A DNA stretch of 64,000 nucleotides. Origin: Vitis vinifera. Its lineage: Eukaryota > Streptophyta > Magnoliopsida > Vitales > Vitaceae. The DNA lies in contig NC_081822.1 in the NCBI RefSeq assembly GCF_030704535.1, positions 2,223,001 to 2,287,000 of the forward strand. The letters are read 5' to 3'. Shown piece after piece: positions 50,355 to 62,109 of this stretch. Each line of letters opens with the position of its first letter. Position 1 is the first letter of the stretch. A program made the translations under genes and the position numbers. Below the pieces are notes generated by a model. The model searched no databases. It had not been told where the DNA came from and worked only from the letters and a program-made list of their open reading frames with translations.

Positions 50355-53300
50355 GCTAATCTTAGAGATCAGCTTTAACCGTCGTTGGTTTGCTTTTCAA
50401 GTCGCACACCAGACCAGAAAGTGAAGTGCGGCGTGTTACCCTACGGGCGGTCCTACTTTACTTGATATGACCCATCACAAAAGGTCAGTGATGCCATAAT
50501 GTGAAATATGAACGGTGATGAATGAGGTCACAAGGGCCCACAGTCGAGCGACATCAGACCTAAAATCACGATCAAAGACGTCGTTGAGGAAATCAGGTGA
50601 TCACCATATCACCGTACAGTAGAACTCCATTTATCGAATCACCTACGAGTCATCGAATATCACATACCATGGAGCGTGTCATGCACGCAGTAAGATAAAA
50701 CTTTAGAACCTTTAAGTTGAAAAACTCTCCCACATCAAAACATTTTCCCTCTCGCCAACCCTTTAATTCCAATGGTCTTCGCTTTTGGTAAGAAATATTT
50801 TTTTAGCGATTTGACTACTAATATTTGTTTATTTATTTATTAATCTGAATGCTTTGGAGAGAATAAGGTACAAAAGTTTGATTCATCGGAAAAAAAGTTA
50901 TGGCCTTTATTCTTTAATTAATCACATTAAGATGATTGCCCCAAATTGGTGTACTTTTTTCTCACTTGGCCCAATTCAATAATGGGGGAGTTGGGTTAAT
51001 GTTAAATTAATTTTATTGTTCAAAATTAATGTGCTTTTTGGGTTTTTTTTAGTAAAAATGTCCCATTTTAAACCACATTTATAAAATTAAGAAAAGTTCG
51101 TGTATATATATATATATAGAGTATAAAAAACTTTATCTCATATAGGATATTAAAAAATTAATGGATAAATCTCTCATCTTATGGATAAGTCTCTCCCATC
51201 TCCAACTATAAAAATAATAATGATAATGAGAAAATTATTATTATTATTATTATCTTGTTGGTAAAACCTCTCGATAAATTTTTTTTTGCTAAAATTAAGG
51301 AACTAAATCCCTTAAATTAAGCAACTAAAATTGAGAAATTTGAAATTTGAAATTCAAATTCCCTATCTTTATTTATAAATAAAAAGAAAATTCAAGGCAA
51401 AAGAACTAATACACTTAAGGAATAAACTCCTTGTAACTCTCGAAATCAATAAAATGTCATCATCGTCTTCCAAAGTGTGATCAAGATAAAAGAATCAAAG
51501 GGAAAATATTATTTATTAGAAAGAATATTATTTCTAATATTTTACCCGTGATATTCTTAAATTTAATAAATCATTTGTTTGCGTTATTTTTCCTATTTTA
51601 TTTTGCTAATTTTTGTAGGATAAAATTTTATGAAATTTGTACGTACACTCCTCGTGCAAATACAATATAAAATATTTGTTTTGTTTCATAAGAGATATTT
51701 ATTTGTTTGATGTCGTAATATTGTGAAACATAATGATGTTATATTTATATGAAAGGGGTGATATCTCATTTTAGATAAATGAAAAAGTTTATGATATTAT
51801 ATATAAGTATGAATTATTTTCAATCATATAAACATATTTTAAAACTGTGAGAGAATTTTTTGATTCAAAACAAACAATAAGTAAACCGTTTAATACGAAT
51901 TATTACAAACTTAAATTTATTAATCATAATTGATAATGTTCTATGAAATCCATTAAATCATACCATGGAAAACATATATTTGGTTTTAATGTAGATGTAA
52001 AAATAGTAGGAGTCATTGAAGAGGAGGGTGGTGGACCGTGGAGGGCACCGACCCAATACTCGTGACTGCGCTCAACTCTAAGCTACCACGCTCCGCCAGC
52101 ATGTACACCATCTCACGTGACTCTCAACCCACTGTACGACACGTGGCACCATTATTTTTTATGACGGCTACTGAACACGTGCTTGACAAGCTGACGTCCA
52201 CGTGCCCACTAAGGAAGTGGAGACCCCCATTTTGCTAATTCCACTGAAAGCAGCACCCAAGGGCCAAGACTGTACACAGTCTTTAGCTGCTATGGAAATA
52301 GAGTATTCGGAGCAGAGTAAAAACAAACAAGAGGAACCGCAAAATTACGGGAGGGTAGGGCCATTGATCTTTGATGGGTGACTTTGCATGTGATGAGTTA
52401 GACACGAGTGGGCCCCAACGCTGGTCCACTGTGGTCCACCACTTTCCCGTTGTAGCTGATCCCACCACCACCACCTCCTCCGTTATAATTTAAAATAAAA
52501 TAAATAAATTTTTTATGATTTGTCGGTCAGTCAAAAGCACGGCGTTTTCACGTGTCCAGAAGCCAATATCTACACAGAAATAAAGGAGCGTCCACATCTC
52601 CACGCGCCTTTAGCGCGTGCTACACACGTGAATTGGATTTGAGATGCCATTCATATTATTAAATTAGAAATGAACTTGAGTGGTAAAGTGGTTTAGAGCT
52701 TATTATTTTATTATTTAGGGAATCATTTGAATAAATTGTTGGTTTTATTATTTTTTTATATATTATTATATTTTAAAAAATAATGGGTTTTGAATAAAAA
52801 TATATCATAATTAGTCATTGATAAAAACTTCCCCAGTTGATTATTCTTTTATTTGTTTCATCATTTGTTGGTTTTATTTTAAGAATAATTTAGAAAAAAA
52901 ATCAATATAATATACAAGATTTCATCATCAATTTTTGAAACATTCATAAAATTTTTATTAATTTTCCTTTTTCAAATGTGAAAAAAAAATCCTCAAACTT
53001 AGGATAGCATAAACAAAAGTGTACCAAGCAATGAAGCAATGTTTGGCCAGCTATTCGCAAGGGGGGTATGCATTTGTGTACGGATGACCCACAAACACAC
53101 AACCATCTTCATCTAAGATATTTGTGGATCGCATCCCCCACTACAACTACTTCCATGCTATATGGGGGATGTGTACAAAGCATATGCACATAAAAATAAC
53201 AATAATAATAATAATGTTTTGATTTAATTATTAAAAAAACAAATATAAAAAAGTGTATGGAAAATGTTAAATATATGGTTGTTGCAATTGAGTAGGTCAT

Positions 53301-55100
53301 GGTGGGACTACTATAAACTTACACTTTACAAGTGTGCCATGTGGGTGGGGAAATTAGTTTACCCCAAATGGTGGAATCCCACTGCCAATGGTGGGTTTTT
53401 TTTTTTTTTTTTAAAAAAAATTGATTTTAATTATGGGTGACAAAAATAAAATAAAAATAAAGGGAATTGAATAAGTGAAGGATTTAATAAATGGTCCAAA
53501 AACAAATGGTGTATAAAATACTTTTGGAACCCATTAAAAATCTATCAAAAGTTTATGCTTTTTTGTATTTTACCTTCAACTGTTATAATTTCTATCACAA
53601 TTTCATCAAAGCTGAATGGTCCCCACCAGCTCTATTTTCTTGTTGTTTCCCGGGAAAAGTTGAGAGTTTGGGAAACATTGATTAAAAATAAAGCGAAATC
53701 ACATGAATGATCCCCTAAAACAAGCCTCAGAACATGTCAAAGATACAGCTCTCTCACTGCTCCCAATAAATATGATTTCTATCCTCATATTTCTCCCAAG
53801 AAAGGGAAGGAAAGGAAAGGAAAAAAAAAAAGTTAGTTATTTGAGCGGTTGGGTGTAATAATAATTGCTTAGATTTCCGAGTTAAGAGTTGAAAACTTGG
53901 AAGATGGTGTTTGGGGGCCAGAAAAAACGACACATTAACCAAGAAAAACAACAGTGGCGGCAATGACAAACCAAACTCCTCACCTTTTCCCGCCATTCCT
54001 TCAACTAACTCTCAAGCAATTTAACTGACAGAAAAGGATACACTAACCCATCGGTTTGGTCGGCTAACTTTAAATTACCACCCACTTCTCAACCTAAGTT
54101 TGTTGCTTGATTATATTATTTTTTAAAGATTTTCATATGATATGAAAATGAATTGTTGTTAGTAATTGAAAAAAAATTGGTTCAATTCAAAATATTTTTA
54201 ATAAAAATATTTTATTTTAAAACGTTTTTTTATTTTATATAATCACTTATCAAGTGTTTTTTTCAATTTTTTAAAAATACTTTCTAAATTTTGTTAAACA
54301 TTTTTCAAAGATATTTTTAATACTAAAATTATTTTCTAAAAGTATTATCAAGTTTGACTTTTATTTCATTTATTTCGATCCAAATCCTAAATTTGATACG
54401 AGTGTTGTAATTTCATAAATTATTTAAATTTTCAATAAAGAATGCGATACGCAACCATAATTAGTAAATTTAATAATGCGAGTTTGAACTAAATCATTAT
54501 TCTTGTCAAATATGCCTCATAAAATTCAATAATTAATGAAGCAACCATGGCGGGGTTAATATACGAGACCCATGACCTATCAAAATGCCAAAATTGATAC
54601 AAAATCAATACATTGGTCGACACGTGCAATCGAATCAAAGATAAGAAGGTGACAATGCATTGGTTAGTTGAAGGTCACATTTAAATCCATTATTGGCCCA
54701 CATAAGTACCTACCTTCTCTTTCTCCATACATGTGAATTATATGGATATTCCTAATGAAGTAGGTCACTCCATTAATGGTTTCAATGAAGGAGCCATTAT
54801 TTGGGGTCAGGGGTCATGGTTGGGGGCCTACGAAGAGGTGGGCTGTAATGGGCTTGAGGCATAAGGGCTATGTGAAATTAAGTGGGTTGCATGGGCTTGA
54901 GACATGAGGCCCAAATGATTTGGGAGGATTCAATAGACAATAATCACCACAAATTTTTGGAGTAAATTACAGAAGTAGCCATGGACAAGTGTTGCATGGT
55001 TAGAGCGAGTGTATCCCTGTCAACGGTACTCGAAGGACAAGGAATGGCCTTTTCATTAGGCAACCTTTTTCTATGAATTCTCCCTTTTCAATTTTCAATG
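50355..55100. other. Gene-free region between kinase and GST genes
   Basis: No gene is recognised in these 4.7 kb. 50355-50750 is the kinase promoter side. AT-rich DNA with TA and ATT simple repeats (about 51100-51120 and 51236-51256) follows. 52010-52640 is clearly GC-richer and holds the G-box cluster listed separately. 52640-54600 is again AT-rich with a T run at 53397-53412. The last 500 bases probably include the promoter of the plus-strand GST gene. Confidence 0.55.
52114..52630. promoter_or_regulatory. Cluster of six CACGTG G-boxes
   Basis: Perfect CACGTG palindromes begin at 52114, 52140, 52176, 52199, 52549 and 52625, plus a GACGTC at 52193. Several have ABRE-type flanks (ACACGTGGCA, CCACGTGCCC). 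Such sites bind bZIP (ABF) and bHLH factors in abscisic-acid, light and stress responses. The cluster is about 1.8 kb upstream of the kinase gene and 2.5 kb before the GST leader, in a GC-richer island with no open frame I can assign. Confidence 0.6.
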
Positions 55101-55190
55101 CCTTTTTCGTTTTTTAATGCTAATCCACGAAAAGGGTTCTTTCTTTTCCCGACTCCAATCCCCAAACCCTGACTCCATCATCCTTTCTGG

Positions 55191-56655
55191 GTAAGTTCCA
55201 CGCATAATTTTCTTGAAATGATCCTGTTGAAAAGGAGATTTGTTTTCATGGTTGATGCTTGGGGTTGTTGTTTAATCCTGTTCGTGATGTTTGCTTTCTA
55301 AATTTTAGTTGAATTCTGGTTTTGGTTTCATCTAAGATTGGATCTTGGATTTGCTGTGATTGCTTTAGGAGATTTTGTTGTAATTCTTGAGAGGATCTCA
55401 GTGTGATATGGTGCTGAATTCTAATTTAAATTCAATGGGGATTTGAGAATTTGCATGTTCTTGGTATAAGATGAAGAAAAGGATTAGCATATCGATGGTA
55501 ACAAACTGGATGAACATATTAGGTTTCTTGGTGAAGGAATGCCATATTGTTCATTCCTAAACTAACCCAGAGTCATATGCATATCTTCCTCCATAAGGTT
55601 TTGAAGATATCCTCTGAATTCAAGGAGCATTAAAAGATATATCCTCCTTCCTGGGTTTTCAATTGAAAGAGCTCTTAAATGATCAAATATCTTTTAATCC
55701 CATATTCTCTCCTTTTTTTTTCCTCCTCCTTGGGCTGCTAGGAAGCCTTTGTTCTTTTGCTTCATGTGGTATTCTAATATTGCTTATGTCAGTTTATTTC
55801 CAAAAACCAACAGGAAATCAGTTCCAGTGTTGTCAAGGGGAAGAGGATCCATTCTCTTACTTGAATTAAAGATATCATATGAAAAAATATAAAAATATTT
55901 ACAACTTTGCATCATTGCAAACATTATAATTCCTCTTGGTTGATTTGGAATTTTGATCTCTTCACAATGAGCAGCCGCCCTTTCTGCATTCCATATTGTA
56001 TCTTTGGTGAGGTCTGGCAATCATCATAGTTTTCTCATCCAACGGTGTTGTTGTTAATTTTGATATAAGTTGATTTCAAGACATCATTAAATCATGAACA
56101 TCCCAGTTGATAATTTTTTTATTATTTTATCTTATTTTATTTTATTTACAGACACTACAAATATCTTCTTCTTCTCATCTTTCCCTTTTATTTTATTTTA
56201 TTTTTCTTTTCTGTTTTTAATATTAAAAACATTCAATTCTTTGATTCTGTTTGAAAGAACTGTATTCTCAACTAATATGAGACAGTGGGTGGGAAAGGTG
56301 GTTGTAAACATCAATTAATTGCAGCATCATTCTACTATACAATATTCTGATGCTGAGTTTTTGATGGTCATAAGGGAAGATACATAGTAATAACAGCTTC
56401 TGAAACCACTCATTGTAGACACCTTATTTTCGAAGCTATTAGCTATGCATCTTTTCGTCTTCTGCATCTGTTCTTACACTGGAATGCCGCCCCTTCAGCC
56501 CCTATATTTGTAGCATGATATTTCATCACTATATTTCACCATCCATTCATGGCTTTTTCCATCAACCTCTTATTGAATATATGTGGGGAATCTTTTTCTC
56601 TTTTGCTGTGGTTTGGAGGGTTGTGAAAACGCTTGATGTTACCATTCTATTGCAG
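55191..56655 (+). other. Possible 5'-UTR intron of the GST gene
   Basis: A strong donor (ctgg|gtaagt) at 55190-55191 follows a CT-rich leader, and 'attctattgcag' ends at 56655, 115 bases before the start codon. The T-rich DNA between has no coding domain. A leader intron of about 1.5 kb is plausible but unproven. Confidence 0.45.
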
Positions 56656-56770
56656 ATACTGACATACCCTGTTGTTCTTCAATATCGTGGTGTATGATAT
56701 TCAAATTAATCAGGAGCTTTCAAGTTTTCATAGTATCAGTGTCATCCTAAAAACAGATGTTGATAAAATC

Positions 56771-57936
56771 ATGCAACTTTATCATCATCCCTACTCATTG
56801 GACAGCCAGAAAGTGAGGCTTACTTTGGAAGAAAATGGCATTGATTACACATCATACCGTGTCAATCCTATCACGGGCAAGAACATGGAACCTTCATTCT
56901 TCAGGCTGAATCCAAGTGCCAAACTTCCTGTTTTTCAGAATGGTTCCCATATCATCTTCGACACGATTGACATAATGCAGTACGTCTCATCCTTTACTAA
57001 TCATTTTTCTATGCTAATTCTGGAAGATTTGAGGGGTGTTTGGAAACAATTTAAAATTTGAATATTCATGATGGCTAAAGAAATTTTAAAGATAACCGGT
57101 AAATGAATAAATAAACAAATAAAGATGAATGCCTTGAGTACCTTCAACTGATATCTCCCTGTCTTTTGATCTCTTTTAACCTATCCGTCACAAACCAATC
57201 TGAAAGGAAGGAGAAAAACAATTCCCATTTTTGAAAGGGATTTGTTGGTTGTGACAGAAGGCATTCATCCTTGAATTGTTTTCCAAATACACCCATATTG
57301 AATATGAGAGAAAACTTTAAGATAGTGTACAAAAATTACAGGTACATAGAGAGAATCGCAGTTTTCACTTTGGGCAGTGAAAATGTCACCCTTAGCAGCC
57401 AAGAAGTTATTGAATGGATGCAGAGGATACAAGCATGGGATCCCAAGTATTTTACTCTCTTCCACATCCCTGAAAAATACCGGTTCACCGTTTCAAAATT
57501 CATAAGGCGGGTTGTGATTGCTAGGATGGCCGAGTCTCCTGATCTGGCAGGTTCCTACCATCTTAAGCTAGATGAGGTATATGAGACAGAAGACAAGTTG
57601 AGAGACCCGGATGTTTTGAAACAGAGCAAGGAACAACTAGCTGAAATTCTTGATGAAGTGGAAAGAAAGCTGAATGAATCAACATACCTAGCAGGGGATG
57701 AATTTACCATGGCAGATGTTATGCTCATTCCAGTGCTGGCCCGAATAGTGCTCTTGGATTTAGAAGAAGAGTATATTTGTAGCAGGCCAAATATTGCTGA
57801 ATACTGGAATCTGGTGCAGCAGAGGCCTAGTTATAAGAAGGTGATTGGTAACTACTTCAGCGGCTGGAGAAAGTACAAAACACTGCTAAAAACCTGGTGT
57901 TTTGTTCGTGTAAGAAGTATGCTGAAGAGATATTGA
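56771..57936 (+). CDS. TCHQD: Glutathione S-transferase, TCHQD class
   Basis: Plant TCHQD proteins resemble bacterial tetrachlorohydroquinone dehalogenases; they are single-copy glutathione transferases whose natural substrate is unknown to me. Two exons, 56771-56979 and 57342-57936, join CA|G to give 267 residues, the expected length. The amino-terminal thioredoxin-like domain (1 to about 75) shows MQLYHHPYSLDSQKVRLTLE with serines at 9 and 12 in the catalytic region, LNPSAKLPVF with the cis-proline, and a DTIDIMQYI helix. The all-helical domain (about 95-267) includes YLAGDEFTMADVMLIPVL, the GST N-capping box region. The tail is basic (KYKTLLKTWCFVRVRSMLKR), fitting reported membrane association of the class. 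The ATG at 56771 is chosen by homology; an in-frame ATG at 56672 lies before the leader. The frame is intact. Confidence 0.94.
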
Positions 57937-60561
57937 TGAAGAACCCAGCAAAGTTGGTTGGAAATTGGGAAAGGCCGAATAACTGTAGATCAAATAAGTT
58001 TATGAGTTCCATGGTGTATATTATCGTGCTGTAAAAGAAACTTTTCATTTCTTCCTCTATTTTTGATTGAGGAGAGGGTTTGAAAATGTATTCAGATTGG
58101 TTACTATTTTGAAAATAGAAAAAGGCACATTCTTGAGGATTTTAGGGTGTAATTGGAACTAAATATGTGCAGGGACACCAACAACAAAAAGTTAGTGAAG
58201 ATTTTTCTGTGCTATGATTTTGAACTGTAAACTTCTCTCCAAAACATATGCCCTCATGATTATTCTGTGAATTGAGGAATTATGTGAACTGGGTTCTTAA
58301 CCTCAATGTAAGAATTATGTGAACTAGGTTATTAACCTGCTAATCCGGGAAGGCCAGACACTACTTTGCCAAGGTCCCAAAATTCACAGAAATGAAGGGT
58401 TATTTTGCCACTGTTGTGTCTTCCTTAAATGTGATGAGGAGAGATGGAATGGTGGCTCTAGGAACAATTTCCACACCTAATAGTAGAATGGTATCCGCAT
58501 TTGCTGCAAAATGTGTGGAGGGCAAAATTCTACAGATTGATGATTGAGAACTTGAAACCTGAAAAAATGTAAATGCTGATACAAGATGTTCTGAAATTCT
58601 CCCATGTAAGCAGGCTGTTTGGATGATTGGTAATATATGAACTATATCTGAATGACATGTACTGATATGCCATTTTACAACCGCTTTTAATATATTCTCC
58701 TTTTTACTTATCAAATAAATTGTACAGACATTCCACATACAAGTAAATACTACTACGCATTTCCAATCAAAATTAAAACATTGATCATCTAATGTTGCAA
58801 CCCGTTGCATGTGATACTGATCAGAATCGACCAAAATACATAATAAGCCAAAATGCTTAGTTGAACACCCAAATCTGTTTTCTTGATGTAGAGTTAGTTG
58901 ACGGGCCAGCCTATGCTGGTGAAAAATGCTCTTGCAGGCCTAACAGGAGATCAAAATATCAAAATACCAATACCAAGATGGTCTAAGGTGATGTTTGTTT
59001 TTTTTGTTGAATAAAAAAAAACCAAAATATTTGGCTTTTGCCATATCAATCAATAAAACTAAATCGAACCTATTGATAACAAGTTCACTTTAGTTATGTT
59101 GATTGATATAACAGATTATTTTTCATGGAATATAAAAAATAAAACATTTTAATTTTTTCTATTCAAACAAAAAACAAACATCACTTAAATATTATGATAT
59201 TGTTGCATGGTCTTTTAATGTAATGTTTACACATCACAAATGTAGAGCCAAATTTGGTCAAAACCAGTCTTTAACTTCAAAAGCCTTTTGTGTCATAAGT
59301 GCATACCATGGAGTAATTGTTACTTGGATCAGGATTCCACACTAGCCATTAAGCCCAATGCATCTTATACACAACAAAGCATTATCAAGATGCTCTTACA
59401 CTGTTTTATGAGAACGTTGGAGATCACTAACATTATAAAGTTCAGTGTCTTATAAATATAAATGAGGAAATCCCTTTTGTGACAGTACGTAGAATACGGA
59501 ATTTTCCTTCTGTTTCTCGTTTGCATCTTCCTTAGTCATCCCTATAAGAAACCTATAACCATGCCATGCTGTATTTCATTTTGTTCAAATTTCACCCTAC
59601 AACGGGGGGAAGCCAGGGGAAAAAAATGAAAAAGAAAAAGGAAAATAATCTGTTCAATTCAGGAAACAATTCATTATGTAAATGATATCTTCTTACCTAC
59701 AGACCAGGGCAGCAGTCCAAAACCCTAAAAATAGCAGCTGATAACTTATGAACTACTGAATTTGCAAGACAATCTTGAAAATTTTTCATCTTTTTAAGCG
59801 GTGTAATTAAAGCACTTGCACAAGGAAATGGCAAGTCAACGTTTCTCTCTTTCTTGAATTGGGAATATAAATTTGTTGATAAGTAGAGATTTTCCACAAT
59901 TTTTCAGGCATCTAGGTTTCCGAAATAATAAATGTAGCCTGTACCGGAAGGATGAGAAAATAACTCAGATTTCCCAAAATTCAGAACTTTGCTACAACTT
60001 GAGAGTTTCTAACATCCCATCAGACAATAAAGAAGAATGATTGCACAGTAGTTTAATTTTGTGGGTTCATCACAGACAAACTCTTATTTCCATGACAATA
60101 AGTTACAGGAAGAAAATATATCACTGGAAATCTAAACATGTAAATCAGTTTTCCAATATCATTGAATAAATCACAATTCATCAAGAACAATGCCCATCGA
60201 ATAAAGAATTAACACATGCACTCAATCTAGTAAAACTGTAAAACATCAAGAAAAATTGGCTCATGTCTTATTCAAACTTGAAACATGTGTTAGCCTTTTA
60301 ACTTTCTGTTAGAAATTAACAATAGACAAGAAAACCTACCTCTTGAGGTGAGGCCGAATGGATCAATATCCCAGTGAGCATACTGCCAGTGGAAGTAACT
60401 CTTGGCCCCACCTATTAGTATGGACTTGAGTACGAGGGCCGAAAATCTGGAATTGAATGAAATTTTCATTGAGAATGGAACCGGGGAAACAAAAGAATTG
60501 GAAGTACATTGAAGTAGGTATAGAAGAAAATCCAGTCGCTTGTAAGATAATTTCCTATGAA
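57937..60561. other. Intergenic region between converging GST and SDG8 genes
   Basis: The two flanking genes point toward each other, so both ends are 3' untranslated regions. The inside has no recognised gene; it includes the MITE-like element at 58987-59184. Minus-strand open frames at 58400-58834 and 60290-60565 have no domain. Confidence 0.55.
58987..59184. mobile_element. MITE-like element, about 200 bp
   Basis: The left end ggtgatgtttgttttttttg pairs with the right end caaaaaacaaacatcac, and the pairing goes on for about 25 bases (gttgaata against tattcaaac). The inside is AT-rich. The termini resemble those of the element at 4890-5160, differing mainly in gatg for ggtg, so both may belong to one family. 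Confidence 0.65.
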
Positions 60562-61893
60562 TCAATGCTGATTTTGATGTTGTGGATGCTGATAAGAAGT
60601 ATTGCCAGCATTCTCCACTCTATTGCTAACATCCTCTGAACAATATGGACCCTTGGGCTCATTTGCTAAATTCCCTATGCCTATACTGCACACCCCATTT
60701 CTTGCATTGTTCGCCATGAATCCCCAACTATTCCATTTCCGATGCCATGGGGATCTTACTTTTGAATTATTCCATTTCTGCTGACGGAAGTACTTCCTTC
60801 CCAAATCATATGAATTGTTCTTCACTCGTTTAAACACATGTTGGTTGTTTGCACAAGGAACATTCACATCAGGTGGACTGGCACCAGATGTGCTTGGAGT
60901 GCTTTGATCTGTATGACAAGATGCAGAACCATGGCAGTTTTGTTGCTCTTCTCCTGGTTGATTTCTGGTTATGGGATTAACAGTCCGGGATGGAGGATCT
61001 CTCCTGTCCCGGGGATATGGGGGCAATGGTGGAAAAGGATGGAAAGGCATGCCTGGAGCAACAACCCAACTTTGCATAGTTTCTCCCTGGGGAGTCCCAA
61101 ACTGTTGAACAATGGACAATGGAATTCCATAGGAAACAGGCAAGCAAGAATTGAATCTCTTCTGTGGATGCCCCCCAGCCACTTCAAAAGTGCTGTTTGA
61201 ATGGCTGACAGTTTGCTGGGCCAGATCAGCAGAGGCTGAAGAAGCATTAGATGAAAACAGAGGAGTGTTGAGAGGGTACGCAAACCCAGGAGGAACATCC
61301 TCATGCAAGTTCTGCCGTTCATCCTCCTCCTCCTCTGCTTGATCTTGCTGAGGGTGATTGTGAACAAAGCCAGGGCAATCTTTGTCCATCCTGCTTATGC
61401 CATTTGTATGATCTAGAACCATTTCACTTATCCCAGGTTGTGGAATCGATCCAAAACTTTGTAGCAAATTAGGCTGAACTTTTTGCTCCTTGTGCGGATG
61501 GAATCTTGGATCTGGGTGTGCCTCTATTGGCTGATCCCATCGGCTTTTACGTTTCCTTGTGTTTGTCCCATTCGTTGCACTACCACCAAAACCAGGTGCA
61601 GAGCTTTCCTCCTGGACACAAGCATCAACAGGAGTTGTTACAAGCATTGACTGCTTCACACAATCTATTGCTTCTGTAGGTCTCCCAACCTGCTCACGCC
61701 AATAATTGTGTTGTGATGAAAACCGGCTGCAGTTTGAACCCCTGTGGAATTCCATCCTGCCATCATCCCTATCCATGCAGCTAATTTTTCTGACAGGTCT
61801 AGGAATCCACCGATCCCGGAAGCTTCGTGCAATTTGATGGACCTGTGCATGCACCTCAAGCCAATTAAACTCAAAATCTTTCTCAGCTACTTC
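60562..61893 (-). CDS. ASHH2: Histone-lysine N-methyltransferase ASHH2/SDG8, last exon (partial gene)
   Basis: Only the carboxyl-terminal exon is in the window: 443 residues from an acceptor before 61893 (EVAEKDFEFNWLEVHAQVHQ...) to the stop at 60562. The full protein methylates histone H3 at Lys36 in the nucleus and controls flowering time, branching and defence genes; its SET and CW domains must lie to the right of the window. The segment is Pro-, Gln- and His-rich, with RKRKSRWDQP, DVPPGFAYPLN and a Pro-rich tract (PFHPFPPLPPYPRD). These elements, and the position next to a TCHQD gene as recalled for Arabidopsis At1g77290-At1g77300, support the call. The name rests on the recalled tail and context, since the catalytic domain cannot be seen. 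The next exon is beyond the LINE described separately. Confidence 0.82.
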   Translation of the reverse strand, partial: EVAEKDFEFNWLEVHAQVHQIARSFRDRWIPRPVRKISCMDRDDGRMEFHRGSNCSRFSSQHNYWREQVGRPTEAIDCVKQSMLVTTPVDACVQEESSAPGFGGSATNGTNTRKRKSRWDQPIEAHPDPRFHPHKEQKVQPNLLQSFGSIPQPGISEMVLDHTNGISRMDKDCPGFVHNHPQQDQAEEEEDERQNLHEDVPPGFAYPLNTPLFSSNASSASADLAQQTVSHSNSTFEVAGGHPQKRFNSCLPVSYGIPLSIVQQFGTPQGETMQSWVVAPGMPFHPFPPLPPYPRDRRDPPSRTVNPITRNQPGEEQQNCHGSASCHTDQSTPSTSGASPPDVNVPCANNQHVFKRVKNNSYDLGRKYFRQQKWNNSKVRSPWHRKWNSWGFMANNARNGVCSIGIGNLANEPKGPYCSEDVSNRVENAGNTSYQHPQHQNQH

Positions 61894-62109
61894 CTCAAAT
61901 ATAAAAAATAAAACACATCATAGAACTCAAAAAAAATTAAGTTGGAAGCAATGCATATGACCTATAACATCATGAAATCATAAACTGATGGTTTGAATGA
62001 CAATGTAACAGTCACAAGAAAATGAAGCAAAGAAAATCAAGATGCTAAGTAGAGACAATAGTAAGGTGATAACGAATCTATGATTACAGTATACATGTCT
62101 TCTTTTCTT

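Noticed and set aside
52038-52474. Short open frames in the G-box region
   Set aside because: The frames of 63-66 residues on opposite strands show no similarity I know, and the Pro/Thr/Ser bias follows from local GC. The DNA motifs are the better signal.
56672-56770. Upstream in-frame ATG of the GST gene
   Set aside because: The 33 extra residues are not part of the GST fold; the family start is MQLYHHPYS at 56771.
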